64,000 nucleotides of DNA from Pseudacidovorax sp. RU35E (GTDB lineage Bacteria; Pseudomonadota; Gammaproteobacteria; Burkholderiales; Burkholderiaceae_C). The position numbers and the translations under genes are program-made. The notes below the pieces were generated by a model, which saw only the letters and a program-made list of their open reading frames with translations, ran no database searches and was not told the origin of the DNA. How positions within the stretch are numbered: position 1 is the stretch's first letter; each line of letters begins with the position of its first letter. Below are positions 31,787 through 41,400 of the stretch, one piece after another. The stretch spans positions 78,711 through 142,710 of the forward strand of contig NZ_FTMY01000017.1 of NCBI RefSeq assembly GCF_900156165.1, in the 5' to 3' direction.

Positions 31787-33108
31787 AACTGCACGTCTTC
31801 GTCCACGACAGGCCGGTGGCGACCTTGGAGTCTGCCGATGGCTTCCGGCACATCATGGCCTACCACCCGGACGTGGGTCCCGAGCAGTTCGTCTCGCTGC
31901 TCATGCCGGTGCGGACCGAGTCTTACGCCTACCCCGATCTGCATCCCGTGTTCCGCATGAATCTGCCGGAAGGCTTTCTGCTGTCCATCCTGCAGGAGCA
32001 ACTGGGGCCGCACGTCGGCGCATCACCACTCAACCTCTTGTCCGTAGTGGGGCGCAACGCCATTGGACGCGTCAAGGTGGCGGCTCGGGGCGCAGACCCT
32101 ACACAGCCCCCTGTAGCGTTTGAACTGGGGGCCATTCTGCGCGGCGACAACTCAGAGGCGGCCTTCGTGGAACTGGTCCGCCGCTACGCCGTCTCCGGGG
32201 TGTCGGGCGTCGTACCGAAGTTCCTGTCGCCCAACACGCTGGCGGAGTATGGCAAAGGCACGCTGGCCACTGACCGCCACATCATCAAAGGCACCACGGG
32301 CAGGCTTCCGGGCGTTGCGTTGAACGAGCACTTCTGCATGGAGGTGTCGCGCCAGGCAGGGATTCCGACGGCACAGACGGAGGTGTCCGACGATGGCCAG
32401 GCGCTTGTGGTGCACCGCTTCGATTTCGAGGACGACGGTGCCACGCGCAAGGGCATGGAAGACCTGTGCAGCCTGCTGTTGCTGCGGCCGGAAGAGAAGT
32501 ACCAGTCGACTTGGGAGCGCGTGGTGGGCCGCATCAAGAATGTCGTGACCATCGCGGCGCAGCAGAACGCGGCGCTGTCGCAACTGGCGGACCTGCTGCT
32601 GTTGACCTATGCGCTGCGCAATGCGGACTGCCACACCAAGAACATCGCATTGTTGTACTCGTCGCGCGAAAACATCGTCCTGGCGCCGGTCTACGACATG
32701 CTGACGATCACGGTCTACGACGACTACGCGAAAAATCCCCCAGGGATGCCGGTGGAGGGGCGCAGCACCTGGATGCCGGGCAAAGCGCTGGAGCGGTTTC
32801 TGCAGACGCGCTGCGGCGTGATGCCCGCCCAGGTCAAAGAGCGCACGGAGCGCATCTGTGAGGCCATCGTTCGAGTGACTCCCCAAGTGGTTGAGGCTGC
32901 AGGGCGCTACCCGGTCTTTCACGAGACAGGCAAGCGCATGCTGCATGCGTGGAACGCTGGCATGAACAGTCTGCGGCTGCAAAAGACCTGGAGCCTGCCA
33001 TCGCTGCAACAAGCCATCGAGCAGGCGCGCTTTTCGGACGTGAAGCCAATCACTCCCACGCCCAGGGAAAAGATTGGACGATCTCCCTTGCTGGGGAGGC
33101 GCGGATGA
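31783..33108 (+). CDS. hipA: HipA-family kinase toxin
   Basis: This 441-residue protein has the HipA N-terminal domain (FVSLLMPVRTESY, VFRMNLPEGFLL) and kinase C-terminal domain. The catalytic region RNADCHTKNIALLY (about 277-290) and the metal site APVYDMLT are intact. HipA toxins phosphorylate translation targets such as glutamyl-tRNA synthetase and cause dormancy. The SGVSGVVPKF segment corresponds to the ATP-binding loop. It forms a coupled pair with hipB just upstream of the defence operon and may also aid ICE maintenance. Confidence 0.9.
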   Translation: MKLHVFVHDRPVATLESADGFRHIMAYHPDVGPEQFVSLLMPVRTESYAYPDLHPVFRMNLPEGFLLSILQEQLGPHVGASPLNLLSVVGRNAIGRVKVAARGADPTQPPVAFELGAILRGDNSEAAFVELVRRYAVSGVSGVVPKFLSPNTLAEYGKGTLATDRHIIKGTTGRLPGVALNEHFCMEVSRQAGIPTAQTEVSDDGQALVVHRFDFEDDGATRKGMEDLCSLLLLRPEEKYQSTWERVVGRIKNVVTIAAQQNAALSQLADLLLLTYALRNADCHTKNIALLYSSRENIVLAPVYDMLTITVYDDYAKNPPGMPVEGRSTWMPGKALERFLQTRCGVMPAQVKERTERICEAIVRVTPQVVEAAGRYPVFHETGKRMLHAWNAGMNSLRLQKTWSLPSLQQAIEQARFSDVKPITPTPREKIGRSPLLGRRG

Positions 33109-33289
33109 GTCGCCGATCAATCAGCCGCCGCGCGTTGAGTAGCCTGGATCCGAGGCGCACCTCGAACCTTCGCATGACGCGTGCCATCCACGGATGGTTG
33201 CCTGTATCAAAACGTGTTCGCGTGGTACCTTCGCAGGATTACGGGGGAATTGATTCGTGAATTGAGGTCGATGTCAACGAGAACGACAA

Positions 33290-36200
33290 GTGGAGAACAT
33301 CATATCTAGCCGACTCAAAGCCGACGAGCGGCCATTTATTGCCGTGACGAAAGACGACGACTGGCGCCTCTTCAATCCGAAGATCGACGGCGACGGGGCT
33401 GAGTATGTGGATCTTCGAAGGTTTTCTAAACTTTCGAAAGAGGATGCTGTCGAGAAGCTCTCGGAATATGCGAACTCACTTGACACCACCACTTTACCCG
33501 CCTTGAAAGCAAGGGTCGCGACGACCTTGCTGCGTGACCTGATTGCCATCGGGTGGGAAACCCATACGACTGCGCACCATATCTATGTACGGCCGCCCAA
33601 GCACATGGATCCCGCAGCGCGCAAACACTTGATTCGCCAACAACTTCTTTTCGGCCGCGACGATCAACTTCTGGAAGATTCCCACCGCCGATTCATCTAT
33701 TCGATGGAGCGGCCGTCCAAGCATTCCTCAAGCAGGCCGGTGACTGACTTGATCGCTGACGGCAGGAGATTGTCGGAACAACTGAGGCCTATTGCCAATG
33801 TGCCACTGCACGAGCGCCAGGCGCTTCTGCAAAGTATCTGCCGTCCCTATGCACAACTGGTCAGCGACGAACGGGATGAATTCACGAATCTGAGATTGAT
33901 CGACGTGTGGCGCTACTTCCGCCACAGTTGGAGCACACGATATCGGTCCAGCCCCGGTCGCAATCTGTTCTATCTGATTCGCGATGCCGCGCAACCTAAT
34001 CATCCGGTGATCGGGATCACGGCACTTGGAAACACCGTCATGCAACTGACGCCGCGGGATCGGGCGCTTGGTTGGACTGTCGATGGACTGTTGGGCCTGA
34101 TCGAACAAGGCGTGGTGTCTGATGTTGAAGTCCTGCGCGCCTTTCGCGAACGCCTCGAAGAGGACTTCGACCAGATATATCGGGAGGACCTGCCCGTTGA
34201 TCGCCGCATTGATCACAGCGTAGACGATGAAACCCTGAGCAGATTGGCGGTGATCGAACAGGATGCCCTGAGGGATAGAGAAGATGCGTTGAAGGGCGAC
34301 GAAGAAGGTGCTCCTAAGAGGCCAGATGACTTGACGCCAAAGCGGCTTCTGGAACTGACCAAAACACCCTTGTATCGCTCAAAACGTGCGCGTGCAGCAC
34401 GGGAAATTCTGCGAGCCTACCGGACCATCGCGATCTGGCATGCAAGCTTGCGCGATCTTGCAGCGACTGACCATGGGGCCTGGGCGCTCAACCTCGTCAT
34501 CAAGCAGTTAAAGAAGCGATTCTCCGCGACGAGCATGATGGAACTCACCGTGTGTGGTGCCGTCGCTCCGTACAACCATCTTCTGGGTGGGAAACTGGTG
34601 TGCATGATGATGATGAGTCCGCGTGTGGTCAACGACTACCGTGAACGCTACGGCGGCACTGTCAGCATCATTGCCAGCCAGATGGCAGGCCGTCCCGTCA
34701 CCAAGGATCCGGACTTGGCCTTTCTGGGGACGACGAGTCTCTACACCGATCATTCTTCTCAGTACAACAGAGTCAAACTTCCGAAGGGTACGCTGGAAGG
34801 CCAGACGGCTGCCATCTCGTATGAGCAACTGGGAAGGACCGAGGGCTTTGGATCCCCCAACCTCTCCACCGAGACCGAACTTGGCCTGGCACAGATCGCG
34901 GAACAGGCCAGCGGCTTTCGAAACGTCAACTTTGTATTTGGAGAAGGGCAAAGTCCGAAACTGCGCCAACTGCGCGAAGGCTTTACCCATCTCGGACTCA
35001 ATCAAACCAACCTTCTTCAGCATGGCGCGCCGCGCATCATCTATGGCGTTCCACTTGTGACGAACCTGAAGCGAGTTCTCCTCGGCGTTGACGCTGAGTC
35101 TTGCTATGGCATCGATCCCCAGACGGTGGGAGCCGAGGAGAAGATTGCAGATCATTGGATGTCAAGGTGGCTGGCTTCACGCCTGGACCACTCACCGGCG
35201 TTGGATGCGGTGGCTCACTCAACGCCTCTAACGGAGCGCGTCTCACGGCTAATTCCAGATCGACCAGAACCTCGCAGCACGCAGAGGCAACTCATGCTCA
35301 AACCCGCCATTGGAGAGAGGAACGACATGCAAAGCGACACCAAGGCGGACGATCGTCTGCAGTTCATCCGCCTGTTGTATCGCAATGAGAGTGCGTTCAG
35401 CGATCACGTCAGCATCGGACGGCTCAAAGAACTGAACATTAAGACGAATCTGGAAGAAGTGGTTCGGAAGGTTGTTCGAACGGGTGGGTCCGTGGTTATT
35501 ACGGGAAACGCTGGCGACGGAAAGACGCATGCCATCCTTTTGATGAAGAAGGATTTGAAGGATGCTGACGTGGTCACTGATGCCAGCGAACTCTCGTCCG
35601 CGGAGATCGTTCGACGCTGGCAAGCAGCTCGCGACGAGCAAAAGCCATTCTGCATTGCCATCAACGAAGGTCCCTTGGTGGATCTGGTGCGCGAGTTTCG
35701 CGGGAAGCATCGGTGGCTGGAGGACATCCGGGCTCAACTGCTGCGCCTGGTTACCTACAAGCCTCTGGAGGCCTCATCACCCGACGATGAAGAAAGTTGG
35801 AAACCTCAGAAAGGTGAAACAGTCATTCTTGACCTGAGTCATCGCCGAGTTTTGTCTCCAGATCTTGCGGGGGAGATCATCGACAAACTGACAGACGACC
35901 ACTGGTACGAGGCTTGTGCTTCTGAAGAGAACTCGGTCATCAACTACAACCGAAGGATGCTTCGATCACCCGTGCCGCGGGCGCGAATGGTGAAGCTTCT
36001 GACAACAGTGGGGCGCGCAGGCGCGAAGATCACATTCCGCGAGGCACTTGCCTTCGTCTCCTACTGCATCTTTTCCGGGAAATCGCGCGAAGAGCTGAAA
36101 GAGGCCGGCTACGGGGAATTCTCCAGGTACTACTGGAACGCTTTCGAGGGGGAGGGAGCCATCTTCGAACTGCTGAATCGGGGAATCGATCCCATGAAAC

Positions 36201-36940
36201 AGACCAACCCACAAGTTGACGAGCATCTGTGGCGCGGAACGATCGACCCCAGCGACTTTGCAGGGCACGCGAAGTTGCCGGTCCTGCAGAGAAACCTCGA
36301 TGAGGTGGCGGAAAAAGAGCAACGCAACTTTGCCGACGAGTTCACAGCACTCAAGCGCCGCTGGTACTTCGAACATGTCAATGGGCAACTGTTTGACTTT
36401 TCAGATGCCAACAAACTGTTCGCGGAGTTGCAAGATACGTCGATCGCCATGGCGATCCGACTGAGTCGCCTGATCTCCCTCATCAACCGTTGGTGGAACA
36501 GGGGTGGTGACACCAAATCAGATGCGCTCCGACTCTGGACTCGCCTTTCATACCAGCCGCGCACGCGCAGCCAGGCCATGGTCTCTGGTCTGGCAGTCAA
36601 TCGAAACCGCCTCCGGCTCTACAAGCCTGAATTGGCTCCGGTCTTGCGCAAGGCGTTTGGCGAACAACCGGCAAGCCACCTTCTGCTGGCTTCGGCGGAT
36701 GATCCGAGGTTTGCTCGCCTTGTCGTGGATCCGGAACTTCTGGAAGGCTTGATTCATGGATCGCTTGCGGATGGACAGAACGAAGTCGCGAGACGACTGG
36801 GACAGTTCAACGACACGCTTTCTCAATACGGTGAAAAAAGCCCCGACGTGCGTACCGTTGATGTTGTCGACCCACAGAGTGAACTGCGCACCACCGTAGT
36901 TGTGGATCTGATCAACCGTCGCTTCGACTCCGCCACCTGA
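33290..36940 (+). CDS. DUF4338 (DruA-like) + DptF-like ATPase fusion protein
   Basis: This 1216-residue protein has two recognisable halves. Residues about 130-660 carry the DUF4338 domain known from Druantia DruA (LRLIDVWRYFRHSWSTRYRS, PGRNLFYLIRDAA, GTTSLYTDHSSQYNRV at about 480-496). Residues 680-1216 resemble DptF (DndF), the ATPase of DNA phosphorothioation-dependent restriction, with Walker A GNAGDGKT at 739-746. The GTG start at 33290 is the first possible start after an in-frame stop at 33263. An internal ATG (residue 680) with its own ribosome site marks the joint. It is the first gene of the operon; a DptG-like gene starts 8 bp later. Antiphage defence is inferred from families and context. 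Confidence 0.8.
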   Translation: MENIISSRLKADERPFIAVTKDDDWRLFNPKIDGDGAEYVDLRRFSKLSKEDAVEKLSEYANSLDTTTLPALKARVATTLLRDLIAIGWETHTTAHHIYVRPPKHMDPAARKHLIRQQLLFGRDDQLLEDSHRRFIYSMERPSKHSSSRPVTDLIADGRRLSEQLRPIANVPLHERQALLQSICRPYAQLVSDERDEFTNLRLIDVWRYFRHSWSTRYRSSPGRNLFYLIRDAAQPNHPVIGITALGNTVMQLTPRDRALGWTVDGLLGLIEQGVVSDVEVLRAFRERLEEDFDQIYREDLPVDRRIDHSVDDETLSRLAVIEQDALRDREDALKGDEEGAPKRPDDLTPKRLLELTKTPLYRSKRARAAREILRAYRTIAIWHASLRDLAATDHGAWALNLVIKQLKKRFSATSMMELTVCGAVAPYNHLLGGKLVCMMMMSPRVVNDYRERYGGTVSIIASQMAGRPVTKDPDLAFLGTTSLYTDHSSQYNRVKLPKGTLEGQTAAISYEQLGRTEGFGSPNLSTETELGLAQIAEQASGFRNVNFVFGEGQSPKLRQLREGFTHLGLNQTNLLQHGAPRIIYGVPLVTNLKRVLLGVDAESCYGIDPQTVGAEEKIADHWMSRWLASRLDHSPALDAVAHSTPLTERVSRLIPDRPEPRSTQRQLMLKPAIGERNDMQSDTKADDRLQFIRLLYRNESAFSDHVSIGRLKELNIKTNLEEVVRKVVRTGGSVVITGNAGDGKTHAILLMKKDLKDADVVTDASELSSAEIVRRWQAARDEQKPFCIAINEGPLVDLVREFRGKHRWLEDIRAQLLRLVTYKPLEASSPDDEESWKPQKGETVILDLSHRRVLSPDLAGEIIDKLTDDHWYEACASEENSVINYNRRMLRSPVPRARMVKLLTTVGRAGAKITFREALAFVSYCIFSGKSREELKEAGYGEFSRYYWNAFEGEGAIFELLNRGIDPMKQTNPQVDEHLWRGTIDPSDFAGHAKLPVLQRNLDEVAEKEQRNFADEFTALKRRWYFEHVNGQLFDFSDANKLFAELQDTSIAMAIRLSRLISLINRWWNRGGDTKSDALRLWTRLSYQPRTRSQAMVSGLAVNRNRLRLYKPELAPVLRKAFGEQPASHLLLASADDPRFARLVVDPELLEGLIHGSLADGQNEVARRLGQFNDTLSQYGEKSPDVRTVDVVDPQSELRTTVVVDLINRRFDSAT
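35312..35329 (+). promoter_or_regulatory. Internal ribosome binding site and start inside the fusion
   Basis: GGAGAGAGG at 35312-35320, six bases, then ATG at 35327, in frame with the large protein. Translation from here gives a 537-residue protein that starts at the DptF-like half. It looks like an original gene start, kept after a stop-codon loss or used to make a second product. Confidence 0.65.
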
Positions 36941-36948
36941 GAGAAATC

Positions 36949-38436
36949 ATGAGTACACAACTCCGCAAGGTGATCACTGATGAGGTTCAGCGCAGGCATG
37001 GCTATAAGGTGATGGAAGCCAAGATCAAGCCTGTCCACATCGCCAATGCACTGATGCGCGCGGAACACCAAGGTGTTGGAAGAATGTCGGTGCTCGAACA
37101 GTTGTTCGAAGCGACACTTCCGAAAAACAGCCTCGACAAACGCGTGGCCGCTGTTCGCTCCCTCGTGGATGGCCAGCGTGACCGCTGGGGCGCGCTGGGA
37201 GAGGCCGCGGATCTGAAGTCATCTGCACTCATGACCAAGGTGCTCCCGCTCATTCGTACCTTGTTGGGTGCAGACGGCGCGGTTTTTGGGAAGTCACCGG
37301 AGTTCTCATCCTTTTCGTCGCCGACGGCGCTGACCGTAACGGGGGATCCATCGGATGATGGAGCCGGCCTGTTCATACATCGCCTGTGGGGTGGGCACGA
37401 CTCCAGCCAGAGATTGGAGATTCTCAATCTGTTATCGCGCCTGACCAATCCGGACAAGAATCCCGCCGACATGGATGATCTCTCGGCTCTTCTCTCTCCA
37501 CTGGTTGACTCCACGCGTAAGAAACTGGTCTCGCCGGTAGACAGTGAGGATCTCAAGAGCGGCTATTCGCCAGTCGAGTTGGCTTTGCGTGATGCGGCAG
37601 ACAAACTGGCGGCCTACGAGCGGAAACTCAATCCCAACCCCATTGCAAGCTTGCAGCGTGTCATTCTTCTCGCGGCACTCTCCATGTTCATGCACGCCGC
37701 GAGTAGACCTCGGGAGCGTGCAGGCAGGCCGGAGCGGGTCCTTCTACTGGACGCTTCGGGCGATCATTCGTCGCCCACGGTGACGGCTAGTACCCGCTGC
37801 ATCTCGCAATTGATCGGAGATGCACGTTTGTATATGGCATCAGTCGTGGCCGATCTTCTCGCCGCTCAATCCTCCAGTTGGCATAGCGATCCGGTTTCCG
37901 CGCTCAATGGACTCCTCCAGGATGCCGGGTTCGCGCCAGTGGATGATTCAAGTTCAATCGCGCGTCGATTGCAGGACATTTCTCAAGAGCACGACGATCC
38001 TGAGGAGATTGCTCTGGAGGTGGCGGAAGAACTGATTCGGCAAGCGGAGGGATCTTCGAGTCGAGGGTTGGATGGATATCTGCGACTTCTGGGAATCCGA
38101 TCCGGATTTCTATATCCCGCGCAAAAGAACCCGAACAAGAGGCTGAATCCTGCAGACCGGACACTTGAGGTGTTGGTCGCCTCAACAATCGATGTCGATC
38201 AACCTCCGTTGGAGTATCGCGACTTTCTGGATTTGCTTAGGCAAAAGTGGGCCATCGTGGTTGGCGGTCGCACGGAGGACAGGGCGTTGCTGGCGGAGAT
38301 CGGTGCGACGGTGCCCGCGCGCGCCTTGAGCGAGAACAGCGAACGCTTCCTAAGTCGATTGGAATCTATCGGCCTTGCTCGCCGTCTTGCCGACAGCGTC
38401 GCGGTTGTCGGCTTGCTGGAGGCAAACCATGAGTGA
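36949..38436 (+). CDS. DptG-like protein
   Basis: This 495-residue protein lacks an obvious enzymatic motif. Its place between a DptF-like and a DptH-like gene and its C-terminal pattern (YLRLLGIRSGFLYPAQ, then RTLEVLVASTIDV, YRDFLDLLRQKWAIVVGGR) resemble DptG (DndG). DptG is the middle subunit of the DptFGH restriction complex. It starts 8 bp after the fusion gene and overlaps the next gene by 8 bp, so the three are made together. Assignment is by context and weak pattern. Confidence 0.65.
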   Translation: MSTQLRKVITDEVQRRHGYKVMEAKIKPVHIANALMRAEHQGVGRMSVLEQLFEATLPKNSLDKRVAAVRSLVDGQRDRWGALGEAADLKSSALMTKVLPLIRTLLGADGAVFGKSPEFSSFSSPTALTVTGDPSDDGAGLFIHRLWGGHDSSQRLEILNLLSRLTNPDKNPADMDDLSALLSPLVDSTRKKLVSPVDSEDLKSGYSPVELALRDAADKLAAYERKLNPNPIASLQRVILLAALSMFMHAASRPRERAGRPERVLLLDASGDHSSPTVTASTRCISQLIGDARLYMASVVADLLAAQSSSWHSDPVSALNGLLQDAGFAPVDDSSSIARRLQDISQEHDDPEEIALEVAEELIRQAEGSSSRGLDGYLRLLGIRSGFLYPAQKNPNKRLNPADRTLEVLVASTIDVDQPPLEYRDFLDLLRQKWAIVVGGRTEDRALLAEIGATVPARALSENSERFLSRLESIGLARRLADSVAVVGLLEANHE

Positions 38437-41400
38437 GATCGCGATGAACGTCAACCGCCATATTGCAGACCTCTTGCTGGCTGAGTTCGAAGCGGCAGTA
38501 ACACGAGAGGATTTTGGCGTTGTGACGCAGGATCCCGCGGGATTTGATCGTGACCACTTCCTGGCGGCGCTCCCGGACCTTTTCACAAGAATGAAAGGAC
38601 GATTGCGCATCTCGCTCGTCGGTCAGCACGATGCAGTAACTGGATTCCGTTCGCTGTACCCGAAGTTCGCAGAATTTCTGGCTTCGGACGAAGAGACCGC
38701 CGTTCAGTGGCGCAACCAAAAACTCAAGACCATCGTGGTGCTCGCAGATGGACCTTTGAGCAGGCAGGCTTCCTTGAAGGACTTTCGTGTCCTGAGCGAA
38801 AACGCGTTGATTGCGCGCCTGTGTGATGAGCAGCGAGACAAGGCCGAAGTGCTATGGCTTCGGACGCTGTGGGATGCGCTGAAGTCCAGCCGTGGACCAA
38901 GCCTGTCATTACGTGCAATCGCCAATTACGCCGATGTCCTCAAAGGGTTCAGTCCCTTTGAGCGTTCCGTGAGGGCTCCAGCGGCACTGCACGCACTCGG
39001 GCTGTTTCCCGACTCCCATCTCGCTGATGAATCCAGTGAAGGGCGGGTGGTGCGACGGCTGAAGTCCAATGCTGAGACCCTGGCCACGGTGAGCAATGGC
39101 GCTCCCGATGACTGGGATCGTATCGCCGTCTTCTGTCGCGCGCTTCCAAAGGGCGACAAGGGAAAATTCAACGCGATCCGCAGACGTCTGCGGTCCATCA
39201 ATGATCGAACGGCCGAATCATTGATCGACATCGAGTTGGCGGATGTCATGACGCTATGGCGGGGGAAAATCTCACCAGCCCACCCCGGAACTGAAATTGG
39301 AGGTGCGAAGAAAGACGGAGGGAAGGTTCCGGTCGAGTCTGTGGTTGCTGGACTTCTGCTGGACGGCGGCAACGAGAAACTGTCTGACCTCGCTGAGCAA
39401 GTCACCGTGTTGGCAGAGCAGGCGGAGAATGACCAGACCGTGGGAGAGGATGAACCACTCGGCGGAACTGAGGGCAAGGGCGACAGCGGTGCGCTGCCGA
39501 CGCAGACCGTTACCAGCGTGAATGCCAACGTCATCGCGCTGGTCAAGTCCAGGTCGACCCATGCGGAGTGGGGTGGTGTGATCGACATCGAGTCTGATCG
39601 TATAGATGCGCTTATGGAGGTGGCCGCGTTCAAGGCCTGGCAACCGTTCGTCTTCCAGGAGTTCCAGCAGTGGCTCTCAGAGTTTGTCGAAGCGGAATTG
39701 GCGCCTGCCGCCTGTCTTGATCTTGCGATTTCACTGGCGAGCGCGAGAGGACGGCTCCTGCCGGTGGCCGCGGAACTCACGGTCTCGCCGGTTGCTGTTC
39801 TGGCCGGTCGCCCCGATGCTCTGAATGCTGCGATGGAGTATCTGCAGGCCTACGACCAATTGCTCAAGCAACTTCAGGCGGCATTCCAGGAGATGTACTC
39901 CCAGGCCATGGACGAAGCTGAGCGCGTCGTGCATTGGCTGCTGTCGATGGAACTGTATGTCTATCGAAGGGAGGGCATTCCAGAGGTTCTTCTATCGCCG
40001 CTTCACCCCCTGAATCTATGGCGCAGCGTCGCGATCGTCCGTGACTTGCAAGCACTTGGCGGGCGGTTGTCCGAGACGGAGCGATCAACGCTCATTGCGG
40101 CGTCGGCAGAGGATCTTCAACTGCTCAATGTGTTGATCCTTCCCAAGATCGAATCTGTTACCGCACAGCCATCACTGCTGGGTCATGCCGGCGCCGTGGC
40201 TCATCTCCCTCTCTTCAAGGAGGCGCCTAGAGGCGTCCTGGAGCCGGACGGCTTGAAGTCGGTCAGTTTCCTGGCCGCTCTCGCCGCACAATTGCGGCCG
40301 TTCGCGAGACCTGGCTTGCAGGTGGTCTTCGTCAATGTTCCGCGTCCTGCACGGTTCATCGAGGTGCTCCTTGATGTGCTGGATCTGGACAACCAGGGCA
40401 CCGAAGATACTTTTTGGGGCCTTCACATTCGTTTGCGCTATACCTCGGATGACACGCGAGGGTGGACCGGCGAGTTGGAGGACATGGATGATCAGTTGAA
40501 AGATCGCATCAGGGCGGGCCAGGAGCGAGGGCTTGTCAGCCTGTCCGTTGATCCAGAAGTGAAGAAGTGGCCTCAGGTCATCGAAGAGGTTCGAAAGCTG
40601 CCGGCCCATCTCGGTGTCGTATTTGATCCGTTCGAGGTTCGCACTGCGCTTGTAGCGCGAGCTGGCCTGCACGATCTGAGCCCGTGGATGCCCAGTTGCG
40701 AATACCGCTACAACAAGTTGAAGAAGCAGATCACGATCATTCCGGTGGCGGAAGAAGAGGTATTTGCCACCTACTTCGCCACTGCGACCCTGGTCCATCG
40801 CGAACTGCGCCAGACCACGGCGACCCACCAACCGCAAGTTGCGTCCGTCAAGAGTTGGCTGGACCAGCTGGCAGAAAGCTGCACTTGGACCGTCGTTGCC
40901 GATCCGCACCGTGTGCTTGTCCCCCGGCTGGGAGACGCAGAGGTTGTTGATCGCCGAATCGAAGGTGCTCGCCAGTTGACGACGTTTGGGCGCGACCTAA
41001 GCCCCTTCATTCGCAGACTGGATCAACAACTGCGCAAGACGCATTTCGTGGCGGATCCGAATACGCTGGAAGAACTGGTTCGCGATTTGGTGGCCATGGA
41101 ACCCAACGGCATCCTGGGTTTGGTCGGAGGTGACAAGTCAAAGCATGTCAAAGGGGCGCTTGGCAAACTCATTGCCATGCGCTGGTATAGGCGGCGCGAG
41201 CCCAGTGGCTTGGCCGTCAGCTTGGACACCCAGAATGCCCGTAGGTGGCTGACCGCGGGCGGTCACTCCAATGAAAAGGCCGACTTGATCGGGTTACGCG
41301 AAGAAAACGGCGAGTTGGTCATCGACGTCATCGAAGTCAAGACGCACGATGAGGGCACGCCGTACTCCGTCAAGGACGGCATTGTCGCGGGTCATGCGGT

